64,000 nt of DNA. Origin: DATKYQ01 sp964640665. GTDB taxonomy: Bacteria; Myxococcota; B64-G9. The position numbers and the translations under genes are program-made. Within the stretch, counting starts at the first letter, position 1. Each line of letters opens with the position of its first letter. The stretch covers positions 12,088 to 76,087 of the forward strand of contig CAZXHT010000020.1 of assembly GCA_964640665.1 (NCBI GenBank). Direction: 5' to 3'. Shown piece after piece: positions 28,504-36,747 of the stretch. Below the pieces are notes generated by a model, which was given only the letters and a program-made list of their open reading frames with translations, ran no database searches and was not told where the DNA came from.

Positions 28504-30333
28504 GTGGAAGGCACATTTGTTGATATGTTCATGGAGCGGGTTCAGCGCTCGCCCGACGAGGTTGCCTTGACGCGCTCGGTCGCCGGGCAGTGGCAGGCGA
28601 TTAGCTGGGCCGAGTTCGATGACGTTACCGATCAACTCGCTCACGGTTTGATCTCAATAGGCATGCAGGCCGGCCAGCGGGTGGCCATTCTCTCCCGCAG
28701 CCGGGCCGAGTGGGTGCTCGCGGATCTGGCCATCCAGAAGGCCGCCGGCTGCACCGTGCCGGTCCACGTCGACGCCGTGGTCGAACACGTTAGCCACGTG
28801 CTTGCCGACTCGGGCGCCAGGATGGCTTTTGTCCAGGACGAGAAGCAACTGGCCAAGGTTCGCCAGGTGATCGACGAGACCTCCGTCGAACAGGTCATCC
28901 TGATCGGCGGACCGGCGGGTGGGCCGGGCGAGGTTCGCTGGGCCGATCTGCTTTTGGCCGGGCGGATGCACAAGGCCGAGTTCCCCGGTACGCTCGCGAG
29001 CCGCAAGGCGCAGATCGGGCCCGATTCACTTGCCAGCATTGTCTATACGGCAGGAACGACCGGTTTGCCCAAGGGAGTCATGCTGACCCACGACAACTTC
29101 GTCTTCGAGGCGGAAGCCTTGGCCAAGGTGATGGAGCACATCGTGGAAAGCGGCGATGTCCACTTGTTATGCCTGCCTCTCTCACATATCCTGGCTCGCA
29201 TCATGGTCCTGGCCTCTGTGCGCGTCGGGTACTGCACTGCCTTCTCGTCCGGGCTGGACATGCTCAACCGCGAGATGCTCGAGGCGCGGCCGACGTTCGT
29301 GACGCTTGTGCCGGGCATCCTGGAAAGGGTTCACGGCGCCCTGGTCCGCGAGGTCGAGAAGAAGGGCTGGGCCGTGCGCAAACTTTTCCGCTGGGCCACA
29401 GAAGTCGGGGAAGAAGTCGCCTCGCGGCGATCGCTGAGCGCACCGATTCCGCTCGGGCTGTCCGTCCGTCGCCTGGTCTCCGACAACGTGATCATCGGGC
29501 CGCCGATTAAGGAACGCTTCGGCGGACGGCTGAAGTTCTTTATCAGCGGGGGTGCGCCGCTGTCGCCGGAGACTGCAGAGTTCTTCAACAGCCTGGGGAT
29601 ACTGGTTCTCGAAGGTTATGGGATGACCGAGAACGTGGGGGCGGCCAACGTCAACCGACCAGATCGTTACCGGATCGGGACGGTGGGACCGCCGATTCCC
29701 GGGGTTGAAGAGCGCCTGGCCGAGGACGGCGAGATCCTGATCCGCGGCCGCAACGTCATGGCCGGGTACCACGGTCAGCCCGAGGCCACCGCAGAGGTTC
29801 TGGACGAGGAAGGATGGCTGCATACCGGGGACATCGGTGTGTTCGACGAAGAGGGTTTCCTGCAGGTGACCGGCCGCAAGAAGAATATAATCGTCACCTC
29901 GGGCGGCAAAAACGTTTCGCCCCAGAACATCGAGAAACTCATGCGCACCAGCAGTTACATCGATAACCTGATGGTCTGCGGAGACGGATGCAAGCACCTG
30001 ACCGCGCTGGTTTCTCTTGACCGCGAGCAGATCCAGCGCTTTGCGGAGCGCGAGGGCATTCCCTTCGACAGACTCTCAGAGCTTGCCGTCCACCCGCGCA
30101 TCAGAAAGTTGATCGAGGCCGAGATAGAAGAACGCAACCGGCAGCTTCCCGGCTACGAGACCATCCGGCGCTTCACCATTCTTCCAAAGCCTTTCTCGCT
30201 CGACGCCGGAGAGATCACTCCAACTTTAAAACTGCGTCGCAAAGAGGTCGAGGAGCGTTACAGTGAATTGATCGAGGCTATGTACACCGAACGGCCTGAG
30301 AAAACGGACGAGATTTTTCTGGGGGAAAAATGA
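28504..30333 (+). CDS. long-chain acyl-CoA synthetase (AMP-forming)
   Basis: About 609 aa. The AMP-binding motif YTAGTTGLPKGV, the adenylate block FISGGAPLSPETAEFF, GYGMTEN, HTGDIGVFDEEGFLQVTGRKKNIIVTSGGKNVSP and the C-terminal lysine region place it with FadD15-type long-chain acyl-CoA synthetases, which activate fatty acids with ATP and CoA. Start chosen at GTG 28504 because AAGGAG lies 7 bases before; TTG 28501 and ATG 28477 are alternatives. The next gene overlaps its stop (ATGA). It is divergent from the kinase gene, with 245 bases between them. Confidence 0.93.
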   Translation: MEGTFVDMFMERVQRSPDEVALTRSVAGQWQAISWAEFDDVTDQLAHGLISIGMQAGQRVAILSRSRAEWVLADLAIQKAAGCTVPVHVDAVVEHVSHVLADSGARMAFVQDEKQLAKVRQVIDETSVEQVILIGGPAGGPGEVRWADLLLAGRMHKAEFPGTLASRKAQIGPDSLASIVYTAGTTGLPKGVMLTHDNFVFEAEALAKVMEHIVESGDVHLLCLPLSHILARIMVLASVRVGYCTAFSSGLDMLNREMLEARPTFVTLVPGILERVHGALVREVEKKGWAVRKLFRWATEVGEEVASRRSLSAPIPLGLSVRRLVSDNVIIGPPIKERFGGRLKFFISGGAPLSPETAEFFNSLGILVLEGYGMTENVGAANVNRPDRYRIGTVGPPIPGVEERLAEDGEILIRGRNVMAGYHGQPEATAEVLDEEGWLHTGDIGVFDEEGFLQVTGRKKNIIVTSGGKNVSPQNIEKLMRTSSYIDNLMVCGDGCKHLTALVSLDREQIQRFAEREGIPFDRLSELAVHPRIRKLIEAEIEERNRQLPGYETIRRFTILPKPFSLDAGEITPTLKLRRKEVEERYSELIEAMYTERPEKTDEIFLGEK

Positions 30334-31538
30334 AGCAAAAAGCGTGTCTTTTTTTTCTTATTTGCGCGACCTCGCCTGCGGCGGCCCAGCCAGTGGTCGA
30401 GACGTTTCACGGCTCAGAGGCATTCAGGGACTTCAGGCTTGCCGGTTACGAGATGCTCGACGAGAAGAGAGTCGACCTCGACGCCGACGGTCTGTCGGAC
30501 TCGCTCGTAGTTGAGCGCTCTGTCGGCGGGATTGGGCTCTCCGCCTGGCGCGCCGGCGACAAGGGAGACTACACGCTGCTGTCGAGGGAACCCCCGATCG
30601 AATCCGACTCCGTGAAAAGATTCGTAACAATCAAGCTCGACGGAAGATCTCGGGCCGTGTTGCTGGACGTTTGCGAGGACAGCCCGGACGAGGCCGATCA
30701 CGGCCTGCGTTTCTTCCTGCTTGGCACCAAGGGACTCAGAAAACTGATCGAGACGCGCTACTTGGTGACGCACCCCGAAGAAGAGGCCGGGCGGGCGGCT
30801 CGCCGGGTCGTCGACCTGGGTGGAGTCTCGCCCGGACCGCAGATCCGCCCGCGCGGCTCTGACTGGCCCGAAATCCTGGTCAGGCACGATCCCAAGCTGG
30901 TTTACGTGCCGGGTCGATCCGACAAGAAGACCTGGTTTGTAATCGGGATACGCGAAAGGGTGTTCGAGGCCCAAGGCGGGAAGTACCTGCAGCGCGAAGA
31001 CCGCTATCTCGATTTCCTGACGCTGCTTGCGCCCGCGAACCTGACCGCAACCTCGCGCCTGCCGAGCTCAACTGCGCTGTGGGACGTGAAATCGCTGGCC
31101 GACGGGGTGCTGTCGACCGGCTGGGTCGAGGGCCGGCCGGGGTCGGGCGTCTCGGAATCCGTTACCTTGTCGTTCAAGCAGGCCGAGCCGGTGCGCCTGG
31201 TTCGCCTGGTGCCCGGCTGCGCCGCGTCGCGAGAGGAATGGGAGGCGCGCAACCGGGTCGTGCGGTTTTCGATCATGTTCGAAGACGGTATCGTCGTGCC
31301 CATTGAGCGAGGCGGATCCTCGAAGCTCGATCCGCGAATCGAGGCCTACGGGGACTTCTCGCTGCCCGGGCAGGACTTCGGCAAGCAGACGATGGTCTTT
31401 TTCGCAGAGCCCATCCGCTCAGGCTGGGTGAAAATAACCATAGAAGGGGTCGAGCGCGGCGGTTCAACCGAGGACGAAACCTGTATATCCGAGATCTCGG
31501 TGCACCGGGCGCTGATAGATACGGCTAAATTGCCCTAG
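30330..31538 (+). CDS. secreted protein with discoidin/NADase-type glycan-binding-like domain
   Basis: 402 aa with signal peptide MKQKACLFFLICATSPAAAQ. The C-terminal part (about residues 235-395) has the pattern of an F5/8-type or NADase-type glycan-binding domain: TALWDVKSLADGVLSTGWVEG, GSGVSESVTLSF, RLVRLVPGC and a terminal ISEISVH strand. The N-terminal part contains a Ca-binding-like DLDADGLSD and is unassigned. ATG overlaps the stop of the acyl-CoA synthetase gene, so expression is coupled though the functions look unrelated. Confidence 0.72.
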   Translation: MKQKACLFFLICATSPAAAQPVVETFHGSEAFRDFRLAGYEMLDEKRVDLDADGLSDSLVVERSVGGIGLSAWRAGDKGDYTLLSREPPIESDSVKRFVTIKLDGRSRAVLLDVCEDSPDEADHGLRFFLLGTKGLRKLIETRYLVTHPEEEAGRAARRVVDLGGVSPGPQIRPRGSDWPEILVRHDPKLVYVPGRSDKKTWFVIGIRERVFEAQGGKYLQREDRYLDFLTLLAPANLTATSRLPSSTALWDVKSLADGVLSTGWVEGRPGSGVSESVTLSFKQAEPVRLVRLVPGCAASREEWEARNRVVRFSIMFEDGIVVPIERGGSSKLDPRIEAYGDFSLPGQDFGKQTMVFFAEPIRSGWVKITIEGVERGGSTEDETCISEISVHRALIDTAKLP

Positions 31539-31550
31539 ATGCAGCGCTTG

Positions 31551-31877
31551 CTACAGGCCGAGAACATTGCCCAACTTCATGGCCAGGCTCATGTCGCCCT
31601 TGATCTTGAGCTTGCCGGTCATGAAGGCCATCTGGCCGTTTAGCTTTCCGGTGACCATGTCGATGAAATCGGTGTCGCTCATGGTGATGGTGCATTTGGC
31701 ATCGGCGTTCTCGCCCTCGCCGACCTCGCCGCCGCTCTTGGTGGTGTCGACCCACCAGTTGCCGCCGTTGTCACCGGTTACCATGAACTGGTAGATGGCG
31801 TTGACCTTGGTAACCTCGTCGCCCTTCTCTTTCATCTGCGCGGGCAGCTTGTCCGTGAACACTTCCTTGGGGGTCAT
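31551..31877 (-). CDS. SCP2 sterol-binding domain protein
   Basis: 108 aa from ATG 31877, preceded by AGGAGGAG. The whole protein is one SCP2 fold: ending MAFMTGKLKIKGDMSLAMKLGNVLGL, with NADAKCTITMSDTDFIDMVTGKL in the middle. SCP2 domains bind lipids or acyl-CoA in a hydrophobic tunnel. It is convergent with the acyl-CoA-synthetase/secreted-protein pair; a role in lipid handling is plausible. Confidence 0.9.
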   Translation of the reverse strand: MTPKEVFTDKLPAQMKEKGDEVTKVNAIYQFMVTGDNGGNWWVDTTKSGGEVGEGENADAKCTITMSDTDFIDMVTGKLNGQMAFMTGKLKIKGDMSLAMKLGNVLGL

Positions 31878-32081
31878 TTGGCTCCTCCTGTTCCTGATTG
31901 ACGATTGAGTCAATTTATGCGCGGGAAGCTAGCACATGCCGCGGCGGAGTGTCAATAGTAGTCGAAGAAACGGGGACGGAGTAGGTTGAGTAGGTTCTGT
32001 GTAGATCTTCATGGGCAAGATAGTCAGTCCGCCTTCCGAATAACCCTGCCGAGCCTGTTCCCGCCCCGAAACCCGGCATGA

Positions 32082-32618
32082 TCAGGTTATTTTGAATGTG
32101 CCTTCCGCCCTGGCGCTGGGCAGGAACTTTCTGGGGTCTTCGGGCAGCTTTTCCAGGAAAAGGACCAGGCACCAGTTCTTCAGAACGTCCAGAAAAGCTA
32201 TCGAAGGAACGATCAGGGCTTCGGCCGGCGTCGTATTTCGTATGAAATGTGCCGTCGCTCGAGCGATCGACTTTTCCTTGAAGCAGTCGGGGGCGTTGGA
32301 CAGGGAGAGATCCCTGCAGGCCTTCGGGTCTCGTAGATCCAGGACCTGTTCCAGCTTGACATTGAGCCCGTAGACCTTTCGGGGAAATGTCTTCTGTGCC
32401 AGCCCGGGAGTGCGGCTCTCCTTGAAGTGCCGTGCGAACTCAGCTAGGGCGACTGACTTGTCCTTGGCCAGGTAGAGTGTACGCTCTCCGGGGATATTCC
32501 AGCGATTTTCATTGCTCTTGCCGCACAGGCTGAAGTCGTAGACGTCCAGTCCGGGAACGTCGGGCAGGTGACGGACTGCGTGACCCGACCAGGGTTTGAT
32601 GTGCTTTTCGATGGGCAT
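32082..32618 (-). CDS. RES-domain toxin
   Basis: 178 aa RES-domain protein: the conserved Arg-Trp-Asn is seen in SNENRWNIPGERTLYLA (R39), the Glu in ALAEFARHF (E60), and the C-terminal half carries KVYGLNVKLEQVLDLRD. RES toxins (MbcT type) destroy NAD+ and resemble ADP-ribosyltransferases. It follows the Xre/DUF2384 antitoxin gene by 7 bases, the usual antitoxin-first order. Base composition is lower in GC than the surrounding genes, consistent with horizontal gain. Confidence 0.87.
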   Translation of the reverse strand: MPIEKHIKPWSGHAVRHLPDVPGLDVYDFSLCGKSNENRWNIPGERTLYLAKDKSVALAEFARHFKESRTPGLAQKTFPRKVYGLNVKLEQVLDLRDPKACRDLSLSNAPDCFKEKSIARATAHFIRNTTPAEALIVPSIAFLDVLKNWCLVLFLEKLPEDPRKFLPSARAEGTFKIT

Positions 32619-32625
32619 CCAGTGC

Positions 32626-32970
32626 CTAGAAACCTACGCCTTCCAACTCGGAGGCCAGGGCTCCTATGACCTTGTCGTATTCACCTATTTTGATCAGGTC
32701 GAATGCGGTTCTTCCGTCGAAGACAGGCAGAGGCGTGTGCAGGAATTCTTTAAGGCCTTCTTTCGTGTATATCTTTCGGCCCAGCTCCCAGATTTCGTTC
32801 AGCTTGGCCAGACTCATGATTTGTTCTTGTTTCCGGGGTTTCCCCTGGTTTTTCTCCCAGCGGCTGACGGTCTTGACGCTGACTCGTAGAAGTGTGCTCA
32901 TGCGTTCCTGGGAAAGGGCGAATCGTTTTCGTATCAGGGATGTGTCCAACTTTGGTTTTAACTTGGCCAT
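32626..32970 (-). CDS. Xre/MbcA/ParS-type antitoxin (HTH-DUF2384)
   Basis: 114 aa. The N-terminal Xre-like helix-turn-helix is at about residues 18-45 (LSQERMSTLLRVSVKTVSRWE). The C-terminal DUF2384 toxin-binding part contains FLHTPLPVFDGRTAFDLIKIGEYDKVIGAL. It should bind and block the RES toxin encoded 7 bases downstream and repress its own promoter. A matching operator overlaps the promoter at 32995-33029. Confidence 0.9.
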   Translation of the reverse strand: MAKLKPKLDTSLIRKRFALSQERMSTLLRVSVKTVSRWEKNQGKPRKQEQIMSLAKLNEIWELGRKIYTKEGLKEFLHTPLPVFDGRTAFDLIKIGEYDKVIGALASELEGVGF

Positions 32971-32994
32971 GATTGCCTCCGCTGCCTAACTCCT

Positions 32995-33023
32995 ATCATA
33001 AAAAATGTCAGGACAAATGTCAA
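32995..33023 (-). promoter_or_regulatory. sigma-70 promoter of the toxin-antitoxin operon
   Basis: On the minus strand TTGACA (33018-33023) and TATGAT (32995-33000) are separated by exactly 17 bases, an almost ideal promoter 25 bases from the antitoxin start. Confidence 0.75.
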
Positions 33024-33029
33024 GACATT
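33004..33029. promoter_or_regulatory. candidate antitoxin operator
   Basis: Half-site AATGTC occurs at 33004-33009 and 33016-33021, and its inverse GACATT at 33024-33029, giving a palindrome AATGTC-AA-GACATT over the -35 box plus an extra half-site in the spacer. Binding here would block RNA polymerase. Confidence 0.6.
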
Positions 33030-33065
33030 CAAAGGGGTCGTCAATCTTGGAGAACCGTCTCCCCC

Positions 33066-33094
33066 TTGACATTTTCGTCAAGCACCTGTATTCA
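33066..33094 (+). promoter_or_regulatory. candidate promoter for the thioredoxin gene
   Basis: TTGACA at 33066-33071, a 17-base spacer and TATTCA at 33089-33094. The predicted leader of about 100 bases is AT-rich. Confidence 0.4.
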
Positions 33095-33200
33095 CACTAT
33101 TTGTAGAATTCAGATGTGTTCTGACAGTGTTGTTTTTTCGGGTGACATCTCTGATACCAGTGAAATACTCGCAGTGTCGTAGAAATGGGGTATTTACGGC

Positions 33201-33836
33201 ATGTCTAAAAACAGGAAGAAAAGACAGGCATCTTCCAGTACTCGTACACGCAAGCGACATACCCATAGACCACAGCGGTCCCGGTCTTCTGTTCAGGGTC
33301 TTGCCAAGAAAACAGGTGACTTGTACCATATTCGTTCACAATCGGGGCTAAGCTCACTGCTGCATTCGGGGAAACCTACCCTGGTCGATTTCTGGGCACC
33401 TTGGTGTGCGCCTTGCCTTCGCATGGGACCCATTTTTGAGAAAATTGCGGCCCGTTATGGCGATCAGATCAACTTCGCCAAGGTCGATACACAGGCCTTG
33501 CCAAAAGTAGGCTCACGATTTGGAGTAAAGAGTATTCCAACCATAATCGCATTTTCGGGAAAAACGGAGGCAAGGAGAGAAGTCGGTTTGATGAACGAGC
33601 GCAGGATGAAACTCCTTGCCGAGAGCTTTCTGAGCGAAGATGAGGATCAAGAAATCGATAGCACCTCAGACGAGGTGAACAGCGCACCCGTCGGTGACCG
33701 CCTGGGGGATGCGGCCAGCGAGGATATCCAGGCATCGCAGGAAACGTCCCGATTAGACACGAATCCCGAGCCTAAAGCACCTTCATCGGGTTTGGCAAAG
33801 CGCATCAAACGGTTCTTCAGTCGCAAGAAAAATTAG
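33201..33836 (+). CDS. thioredoxin-like protein with charged extensions
   Basis: 211 aa. The thioredoxin fold is at about residues 45-145: FWAPWCAPCLRMGP (C69, C72), FAKVDTQALPKVGSRFGVKSIPTIIAFSGK, with the cis-Pro in SIPT. It is flanked by an Arg/Lys/Ser-rich N-terminus (MSKNRKKRQASSSTRTRKRH) and by an acidic Ser-rich linker ending in a basic tail (LAKRIKRFFSRKKN). Thioredoxins reduce protein disulfides; the tails could bind nucleic acid or membranes. It is AT-richer than its neighbours and next to the toxin-antitoxin pair. Confidence 0.85.
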   Translation: MSKNRKKRQASSSTRTRKRHTHRPQRSRSSVQGLAKKTGDLYHIRSQSGLSSLLHSGKPTLVDFWAPWCAPCLRMGPIFEKIAARYGDQINFAKVDTQALPKVGSRFGVKSIPTIIAFSGKTEARREVGLMNERRMKLLAESFLSEDEDQEIDSTSDEVNSAPVGDRLGDAASEDIQASQETSRLDTNPEPKAPSSGLAKRIKRFFSRKKN

Positions 33837-33908
33837 TTATCCCCTTTGTTTTGTACCGCCTGCTGGCGTTTGCAGAAACTTCCAGAACCGAACAGGATTG
33901 GAGCATAC

Positions 33909-34967
33909 ATGAGGAAGGAAGAGAGAGCGACGAGATCCCTGACCCTGGGAGTGCATCGTATCGAGCCTGTGGATCTCGACAACCCCATGATACAGGCAGC
34001 TCTCGAGCAGGCCCGTCGTGCCCTGGCCAACCCGCAACTGCGGAAGATCCTGCATATCCGAACCGCCGTTCAGCACTATCTCGCCGACGAACTGATCCGT
34101 GCGGGATACGTGCATCCTCCGGTGTACATGCTTGCCGGCTGCACCGATCCCCTGAATCACTGGACCTACCCGGCCCGGATCAACTACTACGGCGAAGAGG
34201 TGTCCATCACCCAGTCCCTGATCCTGCAGAAGATCTTGCTGGTGATGCTTTCCCAGGTGGACAAGGTGTTCTGGGTCTCGCCCAACATCCGCATGGAGAT
34301 GCGCATCGCCCGCAAGGAATACAAGTATGCGGCCGAGTTCATGCAGGTGGACTTCGAGAAACGCGACGGCAGTTATGAGGAGATGCTCGAGTTTATCTCC
34401 GGGCTGGTGCGGGGGTTATACCATTACCTGAACGAAAATCACGGAGAGATCATACGCGAGTTCAGGGGGCAGCCGCTGCCGGAGCTTCCGGAGAAGCTGT
34501 CCGTTTATGACGCGGTTGATGTCAAGAAACGTGAGGGGCTGGACGACGACGACGACGCGCTTGAGCTGTTTCTGTCACGCAGGCAGGCGAATGTGCCGTT
34601 CTTGTTGGTCAATCTTGCACGTGAGGCGTACGACTGCTTCGATGAAAGAGCCGGTCGCTTCCTCAATTATGATCTGATCTTGCCCCCGTGCGGCAACAAT
34701 CCGCACACCGTCGAATGCCTTTCCGGCGCGGAGCGTACGCGATCGCTTGCCGATCTGAAAAGGCGGATGCTGGATCTGGGCTATCCGATCGATTACTTCA
34801 CGCCGTTCTTCGAGCTATTTTCCACAGGCGCCACTGGCTCGGGCTCAATTTCCTGCGCCGGCGCCGGCTTCGGCATCGAGCGAATGACCTGGGGTCTTCT
34901 GGGTCTCAAGGATATCCACGAGGTTTATCCCTTCCCGCGGATCGTAGAGGGCAGAATTGCCATCTAG
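33909..34967 (+). CDS. stand-alone AsnRS-like synthetase (asparagine synthetase-related)
   Basis: 352 aa class II aminoacyl-tRNA synthetase catalytic core without an anticodon-binding domain. Motif 2 is SPNIRMEMRIARKEYKYAAEF (R128, E130) and motif 3 is GAGFGIERMTWGLLGLKDIHEVYPFPR-like (about residues 315-341), very close to AspRS/AsnRS. Archaeal enzymes of this kind (AS-AR) make asparagine from aspartate and ammonia through an adenylate; that is the leading guess. ATG 33909 is preceded by a weak site. Alternatives are an amino acid-modifying or tRNA-like ligase. Confidence 0.78.
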   Translation: MRKEERATRSLTLGVHRIEPVDLDNPMIQAALEQARRALANPQLRKILHIRTAVQHYLADELIRAGYVHPPVYMLAGCTDPLNHWTYPARINYYGEEVSITQSLILQKILLVMLSQVDKVFWVSPNIRMEMRIARKEYKYAAEFMQVDFEKRDGSYEEMLEFISGLVRGLYHYLNENHGEIIREFRGQPLPELPEKLSVYDAVDVKKREGLDDDDDALELFLSRRQANVPFLLVNLAREAYDCFDERAGRFLNYDLILPPCGNNPHTVECLSGAERTRSLADLKRRMLDLGYPIDYFTPFFELFSTGATGSGSISCAGAGFGIERMTWGLLGLKDIHEVYPFPRIVEGRIAI

Positions 34968-35105
34968 CGCGAATGCACATCTTTGTGGGCCAAATTTTTT
35001 ACAAAATCGTTACATTAGGCGCGCTCAATTTACCGTATACTCTATCAACCCAGCGATTGCCTGCCGGCAAGGAGAGAAACACGCTTCATAAAAAGGAGGA
35101 TTGAA

Positions 35106-36728
35106 ATGCGTAAGATCGGGATGACCGTTTGTATGTTGCTTTGGACGTCGACCATTGCGGCTGCCGGGGAGATACCGGTGAAGAGCTATATTAGTTCGGC
35201 CGGCTTGTTCAAAAACGGTATGGCGGTGATAAGCCGCACCGTCAACGTACGGGGCAACGGCACTTATCGTCTGGAGGATGTCCCTGAACCGATCCATGGC
35301 ACTTACTGGATAGTCAGCGATGCCAAGATCGTAACCCGGCTCACCCAGCGGATGGTGGAAGCGCCGGCGGACGAAGCCAATCCAACCAACTTGCAGGAAG
35401 AACTTGCCGGTCGCAACGTGGTTGTATACTTCACCGACGGCGGCATCCCGCCCGCAAGCGGCCGGGTTGCTAAACTCGAGCAGAGTCCGAAGCTGAACAA
35501 GCCCACTCGCTATGGATATGGCACGGCCGCAATCCAGCCTCCTGGAGGAGGTCGCTTTCTGATTCTGGAAAAAGGCAAAGATCGGTCATACGTGGACAAA
35601 TCGAAGATTGCCTATCTGCAGGCCGAAGGCGCCCGCGCCAAGATCATGCGTCGAAAACCGGTGATGCTCTTCGAGGTCAGCGGACTCAGTCGCAAGACGG
35701 CCGCCATCCGCATCTCGTATCTTACCCGGGGCCTTGCCTGGGCGCCGAGCTACAGGGTGGATGTCTCGGATCCCAAGAACCTGATCTTGCAACAGAAGGC
35801 GATCGTCAAGAACGAACTGACCGATCTTACAAAAACCAGGCTCGAGTTGATTTCCGGCTTCCCGAACATCGAGTTCCAGCACGTGACCTCGCCGCTCACA
35901 TTGGCAAGCAGCTGGCAGGATTTTTTCAGCCAGTTGAGCAGTCCTCCGCGTTCGCTCGCCCACGTTTCCATGGGCAACCGCGCGATCACCCAGCAGGCTG
36001 TTCGATTCAACGAGCCGGCCCCGGGAGGGGGCCTGGATCTGTCGGCCATCCCTACCGGCGACGGTGTGGACCTGCACTACCAGGACATCGGCTCTATAAG
36101 TTTGCTCAAGGGCGAGTCACTGGCCGTGCAGACGGCCTTGGCCCGGGCGCCCTACAATCGCATCGTCGAGTGGAACGTGCCCGATACCCGCGGGCAATAC
36201 GGAACTTATTCAGGCCGGGAAGAGGCGAATCAAGATGCCGAGAAGTTTGATAATACCGCCTGGGACGCGATTCGTTTCCGCAATCCATTGTCTTTTCCCA
36301 TGACCACCGCCCCGGCCATAGTGGTAGACGGCGAACACTTCAACGGCCAGCGCTTGAGCTACTGGGTAAACCGGGGCGAGATGACCACCTTACGCGTTAC
36401 CAAGGCCTTGAGCGTCAGAACCCGTCACACGGAACAGGAGGTCACGGGCAAGCGCAAGGACATCTACATCGGCGGCGATCGCTACTACCGGGCAACGGTT
36501 GAAAGCGAGCTCAGGGCCAACAACCATCGCACCGAAGAAGTCTCGATGGTCATCCGCCGTCGCTTTTCGGGTAAGCTCATAAAAGCCGACCGCAAGCCCA
36601 AATGCACGCTCGGGCAGGAGGGTATCTTCTCTGTCAACCATAGCAACGAATGTGCCTGGAGCCTGAAGCTCAAGCCCGGCCAGGACGTCAAGATCAAATA
36701 CCGCTACAGCGTTTTAGTGAGGTATTGA
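35106..36728 (+). CDS. secreted DUF4139-like protein
   Basis: 540 aa. A signal peptide (GMTVCMLLWTSTIAAAGE) is followed by a DUF4139-type module: ISYLTRGLAWAPSYRVDV, QQKAIVKNELTDLTKTRLELISG and a C-terminal RRFSGKLIKADRKPKC, KLKPGQDVKIKYRYSVLVRY. The N-terminal part resembles the DUF4140 partner (SSAGLFKNGMAVISRTVNV). Such proteins are mostly uncharacterised and envelope-related. ATG 35106 follows a strong AAGGAGG. The gene stands alone, between the AsnRS-like gene and a convergent phosphoesterase. Confidence 0.75.
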   Translation: MRKIGMTVCMLLWTSTIAAAGEIPVKSYISSAGLFKNGMAVISRTVNVRGNGTYRLEDVPEPIHGTYWIVSDAKIVTRLTQRMVEAPADEANPTNLQEELAGRNVVVYFTDGGIPPASGRVAKLEQSPKLNKPTRYGYGTAAIQPPGGGRFLILEKGKDRSYVDKSKIAYLQAEGARAKIMRRKPVMLFEVSGLSRKTAAIRISYLTRGLAWAPSYRVDVSDPKNLILQQKAIVKNELTDLTKTRLELISGFPNIEFQHVTSPLTLASSWQDFFSQLSSPPRSLAHVSMGNRAITQQAVRFNEPAPGGGLDLSAIPTGDGVDLHYQDIGSISLLKGESLAVQTALARAPYNRIVEWNVPDTRGQYGTYSGREEANQDAEKFDNTAWDAIRFRNPLSFPMTTAPAIVVDGEHFNGQRLSYWVNRGEMTTLRVTKALSVRTRHTEQEVTGKRKDIYIGGDRYYRATVESELRANNHRTEEVSMVIRRRFSGKLIKADRKPKCTLGQEGIFSVNHSNECAWSLKLKPGQDVKIKYRYSVLVRY

Positions 36729-36747
36729 CGGGCTGATCGACTGTCAG

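Noticed and set aside
31960..32010. REP-like element (ACGGGGACGG) between SCP2 and RES genes
   Set aside because: Only one weak copy, with no inverted partner and no second occurrence clear enough in the window.
34980..35105. 43-codon frame between the AsnRS-like gene and the DUF4139 gene
   Set aside because: It has no ribosome site and its codons are AT-ending, unlike local genes; it covers the promoter and ribosome site of the next gene.
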